Positions 46,155 through 59,849 of a stretch of DNA of 64,000 nucleotides are shown here, piece after piece. Under the pieces are notes generated by a model that saw only the letters and a list, made by a program, of their open reading frames with translations, was not told the DNA's origin and searched no databases. This DNA is from Fratercula arctica (Eukaryota > Chordata > Aves > Charadriiformes > Alcidae), in the NCBI GenBank assembly GCA_947846985.1, contig CANTUZ010000006.1, positions 48,961,207 to 49,025,206 of the forward strand. Direction: 5' to 3'. The first letter of the stretch is position 1. Each line of letters opens with the position of its first letter. Both the position numbers and the translations under genes were made by a program.

Positions 46155-48654
46155 GACGGCTATAATTTCATTCCAGACTCTGCTTTTTTGAACATCTAAG
46201 TGGCATATACATGTCTTTGTTGTGTGATGCAGTGGTTACCATGGAAATTTATATTTTTTTTTAAAGTTTAGTGAAGATGATGCAGTCAAAAACATAAATA
46301 GCCTGAGCCTCTGGCAGGGTAAATTGTAAAATGGAATTCTAGTATAAACTTACATGTCTCTTTTTCTGTAAGCAGATATTAGATACTAATGATTCTTTGT
46401 GAATAAAAATACTTCACTTTTCTCAAGATGGCAATTATAGTTTTTAACTACACTTGCTCCTGGACGATATTTAATTATATAGCCCTTCATGTGCTCATAA
46501 TCTATGGCTCCTCAAAGACAGCGATCCAAGCTGGGGTGTGGGGGAGAGTTTCCTGCAGTACTGCCTGGTTAAAAGGTCTTTTTTTAAGTTTTGCAGGAAC
46601 ACCACCGGAGAGGTTTATACCATGAGATTTCTTAACAGTTTAGCTAACAAAATCAGCTGTGTATCCTGGAGTAACTAGCTGAGTTGTAGGCCTGTAGAAA
46701 TCGCATACATATATGCTAGCCAGGAAGCCAGGAAATTCATTTGCATCTCGATTAGAAAAAGAAAGACAATATTTTAAAAGTTGAAATCTTTGTTTGCCAG
46801 AATTGTTTGGTAGCATGAAAGTGTTGTACGGGACCTGACCAAAGCTCCAGGTAATGTAATACCCTGTCTCCAACAACGGGCAAAACAAGGTGACAGGAAA
46901 GAGTCTAAGAACAGGGCAGACTGATGAAATGCTTCACCCATGTGCTTCCCAGTCTCCGGTCATTTGCACTTCACAGACATCCTGGGCCAGACACAGTTTC
47001 AGTGACCTCAGAAGATTTATTTCCGTGAGCTTGAAGTCCGGTACCTTTCCGTTTCCACAGCATCCTGGGGCAAGAAGTCACAGTTCAGGTACCAGGTTGA
47101 GTTAGATCAAGAGTAGTCATCATGATATTGTAATAAATATACTGTTGCTTTGATGAAAGCCTGAATGTCTGATTTTACTAATGATTCTATGAACAAAAGT
47201 AAAACGTGATATATGATTAAAGCTACTTTTAAAATGCTTGAGCAAGATGAACCGAGGAAGTTAGTAAAAGGGCATTTTTAGTCCAGTGGTCTTTGGAGTT
47301 ACTTCTCCAGGGTAATAGCTTTTGCCTCTTGCCAGCAAAGTTCTTGAAGAAACTATTAAGACAGCTATCAACAAAGCTAAAATGCTGAAGCTACTCTTCC
47401 CATAGCACTCCTGCTTTGTCATGGACAGAGATTACTACTTTAATTTTTGCAGTGAAAGAATATTGTCTCATGTCTTGGTTTGCTGTCTACTGGGCAAACA
47501 TATGGTTTCTCCACAATGATCTTAAACTCATTAGGACAAATCTGGCAAAGCAACAAATGCTTAACCAGCCAACAAAAGTGATAAAAGTCTCATTCCTGGA
47601 GGAATTTCTAGTAATTATATCACACTGAGCCCTCCACGTATCTTTTCACCTGGTGCAAATTAGTATAGCTCTGTTGATAAAAGGAAACTATGATAGTTAG
47701 TACCACTGACCCCTTCCAAATTCACAATAGGGTATGTTTATTAATTAATTGGAAAGTAAGAGATCTTTAATATTAAATAGCTGAATTTCTATGCAAGCCA
47801 TATTAAATAGTGGATTACAGTATTTTTTTTTTTTTGTCTTCATAAAGTCTCTCTCCCTAATGGGTATGCAAAAGAACTTTTTGAGGAAATGGACCAACAA
47901 AGAAAATCTTACTATCCTGTACTTTATGAGCAGAATAACACGTTCCTTCCAACTGTCCTTATTAATTTATAAACAGCTATGATTCTAGGTTGTTCTGGTC
48001 ATTCAAGTTTATGATCAGAATAAAATTACTCTCAATTGGGAGAAAAAAATACCTCTTCTCCAAAGCTTCATAACAAGTGATAAGTATTCACTGGACCATA
48101 ATTATGTCTTTCTAGTTTTCCATGCTGTTTCAGGTTTTAAATTTTTTTTAATATCTGCATTTTAATTAAGCTTTAATCTTCACAACACTAAACTAAATTA
48201 AATGGATTTTTATAGTGAGTGTTGCTTTGGTAACTAGCAGAAGGGGTAAAATTAACCTATCTGTTTGTTCACCATGTTGCAACTGTAAACATCTCAGTTA
48301 TGGTCTTTAATTTGCTCATTTTCACTAAAAAAAAAAAAGAAAAGAGACATGAAAAGACATGACACCAAAACCATTTATCACTGTTGGAACAGTCCTCTAG
48401 CGGGATCTCACCGTGCTTATCACGGACAAACACGTAGTAGGGAACCCTTTGCTCTAAGATATTAAATACAAGCTAATTAGGCAAGGCACGAAGCAGGCAG
48501 AGACAGGTGAAGCTGCAGCATCCATCACAGAAATCCCCACCTTCTTACCCTTCTGTCTCAACTCCTCTATTTCCTTCTGCAATCTGCAACACAGTAAACA
48601 TTAAACATAAGCTTCATATGAGGTTTCCCAAAGCTTCTTGCAGATAATTAGCAA

Positions 48655-48775
48655 CAAATCTCCAAAATGTACCTACCATGTACCTGCCATGTCATTGTCC
48701 CATTTTATATGTAGGTAAAATGCTAAACAACAAAGTGAGTTGCCCAAGATTATCAGCTACGCACAATCCTACGTT
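48655..48775 (-). mobile_element. Probable MIR-type SINE, minus strand
   Basis: The plus strand reads CATTGTCCCATTTTATATGT, then AGGTAAAATGCTAAACAAC, then AAAGTGAGTTGCCCAAGATT and ATCAGCTACG. The family's minus strand reads ATTATCCCCATTTTACAGAT, GAGGAAACTGAGGCACAGAG, TTAAGTGACTTGCCCAAGGT and CACACAGCTAG in the same order. The match to TTGCCCAAG and CAGCTA at the right spacing is the strongest point. An imperfect 11-bp tandem (ATGTACCTACC / ATGTACCTGCC) at 48667-48688 sits at its edge. Confidence 0.6.
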
Positions 48776-48779
48776 ATAA

Positions 48780-51700
48780 TGCTTTAACAGAAACATGCTG
48801 GAGACATGAAAGCACCCTCGATGTTGGAAAGCCTCTACAACTTGAACTGTGAGTTGTGGAATAGGCAAGAGAAAGAGGAAGAAAATTCTTAGGCTTTTAA
48901 TGCTGAGATATCACTGATCAAAACACCACTAAGTTCTCGTCACCTTCAAACAGAAAAAAAAGAACACTTCGTAAGATCACCTAAAAAAATTATACTTTTA
49001 TATGATTCAGAGATCTACGTGTCTGTTTCTCTTCTTGAACCTTTCTCTGATTGGATTCACCCTCATTAAGTGACTGACACTGGCTTTCATTAAAGAGGTA
49101 GCCCACAGATCCTGGCTACGGCAGCCTGAAAATGCAGTTTAACCTAAGCTTCTACTGGCTCTTTGGGAAGAGCCCTCTAGATGTAGAGCAGGTAAAAAGA
49201 GTGATGCCATCCTACCAAAAGGCAAAACTGACGCGTCAATCAGCATCACCCAAAGAGCCGGCAGGAATTTTCACATCTGTACGGATAAGCTTTTCCAGCC
49301 GTAGGACATGAAGCAGCACACGTCCCTTCTCCCCATCTCTGCTGCTGATGCAAAGCCTTCCTAGGTAACATCCTTTCCTCCGACGCTCGTTTGCTGTGAG
49401 TTGTACCTCTTGAACCCAACAGTTTTTCAGAGGGAATGGATTACGTCCAAAGCCGTACGGAAACCCCTCGCGCCTGCACAGTTGATTCCCAGTACCTTCT
49501 GCTGCCAGCCCCTGGCTCGAGGCACGGCTCACTTTTTGTTGCCTAACTTCTCTGAGAGGCAACCTCTTTGCAAAGGACACGACGGTGAAGAAAGCTTTGA
49601 GCGCAGTCAGAGATTCACATTCCACAGAGATTCAGCGAAGTCCCGCAGACAGAACGACTTCAGACTCATTTCACCATTCGGTTTGACTCTCCATGGGTAT
49701 TTTTCCACTGTTCTCAGTTAAGCAGTTACAGCTTCAAGTCCATCAGCATAATTATCATCTAGGACAAACATTCAAAGTTCTTATTTAAAAAAAAAAAAAA
49801 AAGGTTCAGATAGCAAAAAGGGTTTAAAATGTGCAGCGGTGCACAACAAGGCTGTCCTACAGCTCTGACTGCAACTTGTTTTGAATTTTCAGCTTATTTT
49901 CAATTTTCAGCTAAATAAACATGAGACAGCAAAGCCTATAAAGCTAAGGCATATAATAAAGTGCTGTCAAGCTGTGACAAAGTCAGTCTTCACCAAAGAT
50001 CCATCTTCTCCCACTGAGAGATCCTAAATTTGAGACCGAACTAAGAATGACAGAACAGGCAGCACTGAAAAAAATCAGAAGTTTTCAATTGGTGAGATTT
50101 CTCTGTTTTCTGATTCTGATGGACAACAAAATGGTTGAAAGTTACAACTCATTTAGAGACATGAGAAAAATGACAGAAAACGGAAGATACAGAATAAAAA
50201 AAAAAACCCTAATAACTGTCAGCTGCTGAATATAAAAGGAGAAAAAAAAGAGACATTTTATCTTGCATCACCTTATTTGTTATGTGCTCAAAAAACCTTT
50301 TCGCTTGAGTCATGTGCATTAAATACTTTTGGTCTTTCTTCAATAATCCATAGAAAAATAGATTCTTAACGTAAGCTTAAATGTAGCCTCATGACATAGC
50401 AATTAAATATGAACTAATCATGAAAAAGAAGCCTTATTATCCAGTATTCAGTAAGAGAACTTTTCCCCAAAGTATTTTGCCCAACGTATCCTATTTAGAA
50501 TCATGTAAACAGATGAGCTGTATTGATCTCACTAAGAACAGCCTGAATCTTTTTCTCATACGGTGGCTTTTTTCCCTCTAGGAATGTTTGAATGTAAGGA
50601 ATATTTAAGTCGCGCTTAAGCAAAATAAAATTACTCCGTTCGGCACGCAAAATATTTCGAAAAACTATCTGCGTCTGTAATCATGCCGTAGGCTGATTGC
50701 TGATTGCTAATTGTTACCATCATTGTTATTACACAGGAAAAAGAACTACCCCTGTACGTATCCCGTAAGCACTCGAACAATGGTCTCCATGCATCAGGGT
50801 AAAGCAGCTGCCAGAAATCAGTCAGATCAATGGTGAGAGTGCTGTCAAGCTCTTTGTGTATACTTAGCAAATACAATTATTTAGAACCCAAGGATGCTTC
50901 CGTGTTTCCTTGTTATTGCTTCTTTTGTGTAAACAGAAAATAAAATCCTCACTGAGCAGAGACCCAGGCTACAGACCGGGGGCAATATGTTAACCTACGA
51001 GTAAAGTGCTTTTCATAGGGAATCTAAGGAGCATCTCATAGGATTTAGTATAATCCGTGAATTGCAGGAGCAACTGTGGCCACAACTGGATTCCACCTGT
51101 TCGCCCTCTCTGACAGATGTTCAGGGCCCTCGAACCCCTCAGTTAAATACCAGCTGTACCTCAGTGAGGGAACAGACCACGTAACTGCAGAAGCACCTTC
51201 CTGAGAATATTGGCAGGCTGCAGGAACTGCCTGACCTGTCACCCTGCGGGTAGGAGTAATCCACCCCCGAGAGCCCCCTCCACACCTAGACCACTTCCCC
51301 CATAGGCCTCCCGTCAATGCAGATCACATCCATCGGTCTCAAGCAGTGATTTCCTTCATGGAGCCTGGCTCTCCCTGACTCGAGAGCAGAGAAACGCGTT
51401 TGTTCATGCCAGCCACAGCCCAATGTGCATCTACTCAGTAGCTGCGCTAGATTACGGAGTCTGTGCTCATTAGGATTTACTCCTACCCATTCCTACCCCC
51501 ATGCGGCTGTCTCATCACCAGATCCATGCAATGAATTGGATCAGGAAGCAAATCTAGCTGAAAAATAACCAGAAAACTAAGTCCACGTCGTACCGATTTT
51601 AAGCAGGATCCTCTCCCCGTCCTATTCAGCAGCTGAACAGAAGGGACAGGAATGGCTGAGAACAGCCGAAAACCCAAAGGCACAGCAACTAAATCTTTAA

Positions 51701-53400
51701 GCACTGCCTCAGCGAAAGTAGCTCCCCAAATATTTCTTCCGTAGCACACTCCCAATAATTAGAATTACCTATAAAAGGCAGAAAACTGACACTGGCATAG
51801 GTCTTGTATGCAGGAGAGTATCTCTTCTGTAATACACCCTAGTATCCTGGAGAATTAACTCAGAATTCAAAATTAGGTGCTAAAAAAAGAAAGAAATCAG
51901 ATTTCATATTCATATTTGACAGCTAGTCTGTACAGGGAAAGGTTTTCTTTTTAATGAATGTCACTTTTCTTATATTACCCTTAAAACTTGCAAAACAGTA
52001 TGTCTTTAAAACAATGAGCACTATTTATTGCTTTGTCCTTAACGTTAATCTTATATATCTGATTATTTCTTTGTCAATAATTGAAGAAAATGACCTTGTC
52101 AATTATATTGCTTTTCCTATGCAATGTTAGAACCCAAAAGGCAAATTCAGGCGAATCCCATTCCAAAGATACACTGGATACCGGTTTATAACAAGCATTC
52201 CTAGACCATGACCATTAAAAAACATTCCCTAAAAGAAACTGGATGTTAATCTGGACAATTTTTGGCTATTTGAGATTTGAAATCTCTCATGCTCTTGCTG
52301 CATATTCCTAATCACGGCATTTATGCTTCTTTGAGAATAGTTCCCATTTTCTTCTTCTATGCTTTTCTTTGTAACATGTATTAGTTTATTTTTAGCTTCG
52401 ACAGAGAAGTCTCTCAACACCCTGTTTTCATAATCTCTCTCTTTCCAGCTGCTGTATTGCTGGGGAGGTCCTATTAAAAACTTATGCGCAACAGTTTAGT
52501 CTCTCCGCAACCTCAGACAACTGCTCCATGGATGCGATACTTTGCTTAGTAAATTGTAATGTGATTTCCTTGGGAAATATATTTCTTGCTTGAGGTAATT
52601 GTCAGGAACGTAAGATGGTCATCAAGCTCTCCCTTATATTTAAAGAGTTTCCAGGCAGAATCACAGATTATTTTGTTGTTGCTGCAGTTATTGTTTTTGC
52701 AGTAAAGATGGAACCATCTGTTCCTTTGAAGATGTGCCAAATCAGTTGAAAATAATTCATTCAGGTAGTCATTGAACCACAAAAGCTGATAGTTTAAGGA
52801 TTCTGGAAGGTTTCAACAGGGAACACCCAGCACACTTTGCCCAGTTTGGATTAGATTTCTATTTAAACAGTGGACACTGAGGAGTTCAGGAAAGTAATAG
52901 CTGGACAAGAGAGAAATCCTCTTTTCCTATCTACTTCATTCCCATATAAACCTACTATAATAAGAGTCAACAGTTGCACATCATGGGAACGTGACTAGCT
53001 CACGCTATTCAACAGATGATTATAAATGATGGCAGTGACTTTGGCGTAGTCCTTCATGTCAGAAATATATCAAATGGCCAAGTCATGGCTGTTTCATAGT
53101 CGTTTTATGTCCCCAGTTTGTGCTCTTTTGGCAAAGATCTGCACTGATGGCCATACCTAGTATGAATATCAATAGCAAATATCCCACGGATGGGGACATT
53201 TGGGCAGAGCAAGTGTAGAGCACCACATGCACAACGAGCAAAGAAAGGGAAGGAAGAACTTGTAGTGGAGATGAGACCTGAGCACTAACGTCTATCTAGA
53301 ACTAATCTCTGCGTTTGGACAAGATAATGACTCGCTTGACAAGTTCCTGATAACACAGACCAGCAGCAAATGAACATTAAAAAATTCTGAGGGCCACCTG
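48780..53400. other. Unique DNA, no gene recognised
   Basis: An A16 run lies at 49787-49802. The longest open frame is 129 codons on the minus strand (49236-49625). It overlaps a 106-codon plus-strand frame, and neither is recognisable. No RNA gene or transposon was seen. Confidence 0.5.
49787..49802. repeat. A16 tract
   Basis: An uninterrupted run of 16 A in unique DNA. No AATAAA lies just upstream. Confidence 0.9.
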
Positions 53401-54420
53401 AGCCCTTAACCTTCTCTATTTGCAGTGGGTTTCTGACTAAACAATTGGTAAATTAATATTAGCTGGTGTCTGAGGGAGGATAATTTCCGAGGCATTTTCT
53501 ACTATGGGTTTTATTATGATGAAGAAAAGTCTGCATGAATTTATAACTGAGTGGGTTAATTAAATATTACCCTTGGGCATCTGATCGTTGAAGAGTGTGT
53601 CTCTCTTCTGAAAGGAACACATAATCCTTCTCAGCCTGATGCATTTGCTGTATTATTTACTAATAAAGTTTAGGTTATTTATTGCAAGAATTATTTTAAA
53701 AAAACAGTGGCTTAATAAGATTTATTTTACTCACTTTTTAAACTGATTGGGTTGGTAAATTTTAAATAATGAAAACCTACGTTGCAGCATTCTTTTTTCT
53801 GTAAAAGATTGGAAACAGCTGAACACAAACAAAACTGATATTATGGAGCATTTAAAAGCAACGACGAGAAAAGAAATAACGTGTTAAACCACTGCATAAT
53901 ACCTTCCAAAGCTGTGACAACTGCACGTTCGTTACAATGTTGGTAAATAGCTATTCTATCAATGGTGCTAGCATTGCAATGCAGTAGCTTAATTAGGTGA
54001 AGTTTCTTTCATCCTTTATTTATTAGGTTTTTGAGCCACAATAATAATAAAAAAAAAAGATTTGCGGCTCCAATAAAGTACCACAATTGCCATATTTCTT
54101 TCATATAGTAGTAATCTGTTAGTTACCATGCATTTGCACATTCTGTATTTCGGTTGTGATAGATCGGTACGTCATTACCAAACAAATAACAGAGAACAAA
54201 TCAAAATATTTACAACATAATATAATTTCCTTTGCAGCTTAATGTCATAATTAAGTAACAACTAAGCTTATGAATCAATTTTGCATTTTGCGGGTCACGC
54301 GGATGTGTGGTTTACATAAACCGCAAGCTCTGTAAGAGCTATTATTGATCACACTGTTAAAATCATATACCCCTGAGAAGATTTCAAATAATTTTGCAAT
54401 ATAACAAAGCGAATTTCTAA
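53400..54420. other. AT-rich, repeat-free stretch; possible conserved noncoding DNA
   Basis: About 1 kb has no transposon trace and no open frame above 60 codons. It is dense in AATTAA/TTAATTA words (for example near 53571 and 53990) and includes runs such as GTAAATTAATATTAGCTGG. This looks like the AT-rich developmental enhancers common in vertebrate gene deserts. That is an impression of style, not evidence of conservation. Confidence 0.25.
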
Positions 54421-57400
54421 GTTCCTTTGTCTCATGACTTAGAGACAAATGACTTTTTGTCCTGGAGAGAGAACAGCTTTATGTCTACACCGAATTCTCA
54501 CTTCAGACACCGTGATTCATCAGATATTGAAGCTAAAGCCTGTCACTGGTCAAGAACACACCGTCATCCTCTCTGCGTTATCCTCCCTGCACTTTCAAAT
54601 AGTCTTTTTTAATTTCAAGAAATATCTAGGGCTCTCTCTATATCTATTTTTACTTCAGCTGGTTATCTTTAAATAGACACATTTGGATTTGTATTGTGTG
54701 AAATAGTCCTGTCAGATACAGATTAGCCAGGAGAAGGCATCGGAAAGGCAAGATGAATTCGGCTGATCCCGCTGTGCCGTGGGGAGGCTCTGCCATGTGC
54801 CACCCGCTCTCCGTGGAGAGCTGCTTTAGCAACGCTTTCCCAGGGCTTTGCTTTTCCAGGGATGGGGCCAGCATGTCCTGCTCTCTTCAGCTGGCCTATA
54901 TGTGCTGTATACCCACCTCTTTTCATTATGCTACTGTCTTCCTACACCAGGAGACCTCCTGTTCATCCAAGATATCCGTCACCCAACACGGGAAACAAGA
55001 TGCATGTTGAGGATCGTGCTAATCTTGAAACACGTTCAGATGCCTGGCCACTAATAGCAAGGATACTGCACACACAAGGGTAAGTATCCCGCAATTTTAA
55101 AATAAAGCAGGCTATTTAAGCTTGGCTAGCACAAAAGCTTAGGACATTCTGAACGGGGACCTGTACCAATGTAGAATTTGGCACTATTTTAGGGCTGGTG
55201 GCTTTAGCAAACACTAGTTGGTTGGCAAATTTTTGCAACTTTTCAAGGTACTTGTGACAGGAAACTATCTGAAAGAATATATAATTTCCTGCTTGGCATC
55301 AAAAGAAGAGAGATGAGCAATGCATATTCTACTTTAGATAGAGAGCCTGCCCGCAAATATGGAGTTTTTCTCTGGCCTGAAGCCGGGAGAGAAGAATGGG
55401 TGAGCACCACCATCACTGAGGCAACGATCCCTGGGTAACCCTGCGGAAAAGACGTACTTGAAGGTGTTCATACATCCAGCTCTCATTGAACTTTATTCAA
55501 AGAACTGTTTTGATGGCATAGGGCTTATTTGTGAGCAATCCAAGCCCTCTGCAATGCAACTACGACTAAGGGGCACGGTGCCTTAACTTCAACTTCCTTA
55601 AATCATCAGCAGCTTCTTAATAGCAGATGGATTCAGTTTCGATCCACATCAAATTCCAGTTAACTAAGATTGTCAGTATAATAATTTTCTGGCTGGATGT
55701 AGCATACAATTGGCTAGAATCAGAAGGTTAACAGGCACTTAATTTCAGTTCAAATACCTAGTATGGTAAATGTTTTAATCAGGCAGCCCTCATTAATAAA
55801 AATAACAGCCATCCCTTCTAAGCTGTAGTAGTTACCCTGCATCCCGGCGCTCTGGAAGGGAGGACTGAATGTCTACCTCTGTGCGTATATGAGTTGGACA
55901 TCTCTATTCATACTAATTCAATGCAAATACACACATGCACAAATCACGGGAGCTTTTTAACTGAATGGATAATTGTGCCACAGGGAAAAAGTTAAGTTCA
56001 TCTTGTAATTTGTGACAGTTGCACTTAAAACTCAGGCAGCTCTGGAGTAGCAATGAGGCCAATCATCATTGATAAAATAATTTAGTTGTTTGAGTGCAAG
56101 CAAATACTTAAAGCAGAAATCTAATCAGCCCTTCTCGGAGGAGAGATTCCCTTCATATGCCTTGGGAGGTCTTTAAAAAGGTCATTGAAAATCTGTGCCC
56201 TTGGAAATGATGTTCACAGGAAAAAATGTCCACTGGAGAAGGTGCAGCCAGACGCAGTAAGATATTCTGCAGCAGTACACGAAGCAGAACCGCGGTACAG
56301 ACCCCACATGGATTTAAGAGGATGCTGCACAGCCATATGCTAAGCAAATGTTCAAAAAAGACATTCATCCGCCCCCAGCACAGAAGGGAGCATGTTCGCG
56401 AAGTGGCTTCTCCCACGTACGCAAGGAGGCAAGTAGGATGCACAGCGGGAGCAATGGTGCACTTCCCAAAGAACACTGAGGTTGATTAAGCCTCGTTGGG
56501 AATGCAGAGATAAAACAGAGGGAGAAAATAATCTTATGTGCTTTGGTTTCTTACTATTTTCTCTTTTTGCCAGAAGCTGAATCAGTGTAAATAGCAAAGC
56601 TTTTGTTTTTCTGCTTCTGGAACAAAACACTGACTGCCAAAACATAGAGGTTTTTAACCCTTACGATGCTGCTGTCCTGCATTCTAAACCACTTCCCAAA
56701 GCTTTTTTTTTTTTTGGCTACCGGTTACTTGTTTTGAACCAACATCTACATATCATAATTGCAATTTTAAAAATATTATTTAATTAATGTCGTTCATTTG
56801 TATGCACAGTAACTTCCATTTGTATGCATACAATTCACTCAGTCTGTGGTCTATAGCTGGCAAACAACACCACTTAACAGCTGTTAAATAGGGTAATCAC
56901 CTGTTGTTATCCACAGGTAGCTTTAATTCAAATGCTAATTGCTCTCTGTGCTCTACTTATAAACCTGCCCCTGTGTCAGATACTGTGTGTGCCACACCAG
57001 ATGGATGGGAGCCTCAAATGGATTGCACTGTCCCTCTGCAGGAAAAAAAGACCCTGAATTATAAAAAAAAACTTGCTACCCTACAGTGTCATGAAAGAAA
57101 GATAGCACAAGGATTAAACAATGAGGGTCTTCCAGCGAGCGAGAATTGCAAGGAAAAAGGGATGAATGGGGAAGACGAGGAAAAGGTCTGCAGGCAGGAC
57201 ATTAAATATTGTAGGAGCCGGTGCTTCAGCCTATTTACAACTGAAATGAGTTAACATGCATCATTAGTAAATTCAGTTTGAGAAAATTCAGAAACAGCTG
57301 TTGCAGACGTGTGCCAGGGCCAGGGTCAGCCTAAACTGATGGGAACTTAGAGCTAAACTGCTTCAACAGGTCAGGCGTTTGCAAAAGTCTGACTGGAAAA

Positions 57401-59750
57401 ATAAATATTCTATCATGCTACAGGTAAATTCTTATTTTTCCAGAGACTAATTCTTCACAAAACCATCATAAAACGTTTCTCTCCTTTGTAGAGATACCTC
57501 AAAACCACATCACGCTGTACTACTTACTCCTCATAGCAAGAGGCTTCAAATTATTTTTTTTCTAAAATGTCGCCAATTCACCCAAGCTCTCTGGAGGCAC
57601 GGTTTCATGTTGTGCTTAATTTCATCAAACTGCGTGTCGCTGCTAGAAGCGATGGTTTAATTCTGTCTCCCTTCCCCTCTTAACTCCATTGACGTGTTCC
57701 TCACCCTTTTCTCATATTAGATTTAGTCACTCACTGTATTGCTGGAATATGACTCACCGATCCGACGGGAAAGTAATTTATTTGGAGGAGAGATACAGGG
57801 GTGAGAGTCCGCAGTTAGACTGGGTTAAGCCTGGATGGAACGCTGCCCTGAATTGTCCTGTGTTTCCTGCTGCTGTACAGTGAAGTTCCTGGCTGCACAG
57901 CTGTAGGCTTTCTTTTAGGTCCCACGACTGTAAAAGGGCCATTCATTCCCTAATGCTGTCGGATTTTCGCACTGTACTGGAATGACTTCCCCGCCGTGCT
58001 CTCTGAAGGGCTGCTTTTTTGTAGGCGAACGAAGCCATCCATCAGTCGCTCAATAGCACAATCTCTTTGCTCAGCTTCTACCCTTTGATCTGATCAGTTT
58101 AGATAATTCTACTGGGTGCCAAAACGCCAACCCAAGCGACCCTCATCTCTGGAGGATGCATGCCTTTCCACTGGGACAAAGTGTTGACCTCTAGAAATTA
58201 CCATCCCCAACAAATTTTTCAATTAAACGGGAGATAAACATCATTACAGGTGAAACATGGCTCTGAGAAAGAAATCAAAGCATACAAAAATCACATATTA
58301 GGTAGGCCGGCAGCGGGTGTAGGCACAAGTTTCAGTTTTGTTTTAAGCTCGTTATAAAGTGTAGAGCCTTGGAGAAAGCAGCTGCTGAAAATTTCCAATC
58401 ACAAACCTTAAATTAAAAAAAATGTACTAGACATTGCCCCAGTTCTCTGATATCTTGTGCTCATGGTGAGGTGAGGGAGGGATGAAAACAGTGACCTATT
58501 AAAGCCAGTTCACTTTATCTCTTGATGTCCTGCTTTAGGGCCATAATTGAACTGAACATCCAGTAGCAAACACCACTTATCTGTGAATATTCATGTTAGC
58601 AAAGTCAATTATTTCAATCATCAAAAGGAAAGAACCGCTTGTTTGTTTGACAGCTATGATTGAAATTAACATACATTTCATTTTGATGACCGTTTATTTT
58701 GTTTTGCATATTTTGCTTACAGGAAAGGAAAAAAAGGGACTAAATGTTCCTTCCTCACACCAATGTAGGGAGTATTCACCCTTCCAAATTTCTTCCTGAA
58801 GTGAAACGTGACAATGTACCTCTTCAAAAATGAAAGAAAATATGAATCCTCCTTGTCTTAAATTAAAGTGGATAAGGAAAGTTATGGCAGCTAAGATATA
58901 GAAAAAAAATTGCAAATACTCACAGTAAGCTCAGATGAGATCCTCACCCCCATCTTAGTGGTCAAAGAAGCTTAAGTTGTCAAAGGTAGAACATGAGACA
59001 GGTTGAATATTCTTCATCTCTCATAGCTGGAAAAAAAAAGGTACCCATGGCATGAAGAGAAGACAGAAATGATAAAATCCCTCTCCAAAGCAGAGCTCGT
59101 GAGTTGCACAACCAGCTTGTAATTGCCAGTGGTTTTGTGTGTTAAGAGGGAGGATTTCTTTTATTATGTGCATAAACCACTGGCTGTGTTGTTGGCCAAC
59201 AAACTGGCTTTTCTGACATGTTCTTATGTAGGTTATGCCTGAGATTCACAAGATGCTTCTTATGGTCATAAAAGCCTTACCCTGACGTCTTCACCAAGAC
59301 GCACCAGAAATAAAGAGTTTACTGTCAGAAAGTTGGAAAGGATCTGGAGAATCAGAGGCTGAATAATAATATTTCTTCAGTGAGGAGCGAAAGGGAAAGC
59401 TGGTGAGCGTCTCAGGGGAAGGGCCTGAGTAGAGCAATGTTCCTCATGTTCTTTAATGGCTGTGCTACGCCATGGATAAATTTGCCTGCCGTAAAGACTC
59501 GTTCTTTTCATTATAAAAATGGCATCACAAAAACTCTTTACAAAAAGGGGAGATGTGCTTTGACTAGATATCCACAAGCACACCTTGTGGCAGTTAGACT
59601 GGTCTGGAATGCCTTGGAGAAGCTGGCACTGGTCCAAACCGGACTGGTTAAATGATGTTAGCTATCGCCTTCCTAACGTCATAAACGTGTTAAATGGTCA
59701 ACACTGGGACGCAAAACATTAGGGAAAGAAATCAAAAGAAGAAGCTGCAC
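54421..59750. other. Unique DNA, no gene recognised
   Basis: The open frames here reach 116 codons. The longest (56904-57254) starts at TTG, not ATG, is lysine- and cysteine-rich near its end and has no recognisable family. No repeats beyond short A or T runs were noted. Confidence 0.5.
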
Positions 59751-59845
59751 TTTTTGAAGAGGGGAAAGAAAACTATTTAGCCCGCTGTCTGGAGAGTTTT
59801 TCAAGAGGGGAAAGAAAACTATTTAGCCCGCTGTCTAGAGAGTTT
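59751..59845. repeat. 46-bp tandem duplication
   Basis: Two direct copies lie at 59751-59796 and from 59797 to about 59842. Each contains AAGAGGGGAAAGAAAACTAT, then TTAGCCCGCTGTCT. They differ at two bases (G to C at 59756/59802, and G to A at 59791/59837). Low divergence points to a recent event. There is no sign of further copies. Confidence 0.95.
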
Positions 59846-59849
59846 CCCC

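Larger units (their letters stand above)
45622..48650. other. Unique AT-rich DNA, no gene recognised
   Basis: This interval holds an (AT)n run at 45802-45822, an A14-G-A8 tract at 46132-46154 and a T13 run at 47823-47835. Open frames are at most 82 codons. Confidence 0.5.

Noticed and set aside
49236..49721. Overlapping 129-codon (minus) and 106-codon (plus) frames
   Set aside because: Two frames on opposite strands over the same GC-richer DNA, neither recognisable. Most likely this reflects fewer stop codons in GC-richer sequence.
56904..57254. 116-codon frame just after a CCACAG acceptor-like site
   Set aside because: It starts at TTG, has no recognisable family and is rich in low-complexity Lys/Glu/Cys. 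The upstream pyrimidine tract is poor.
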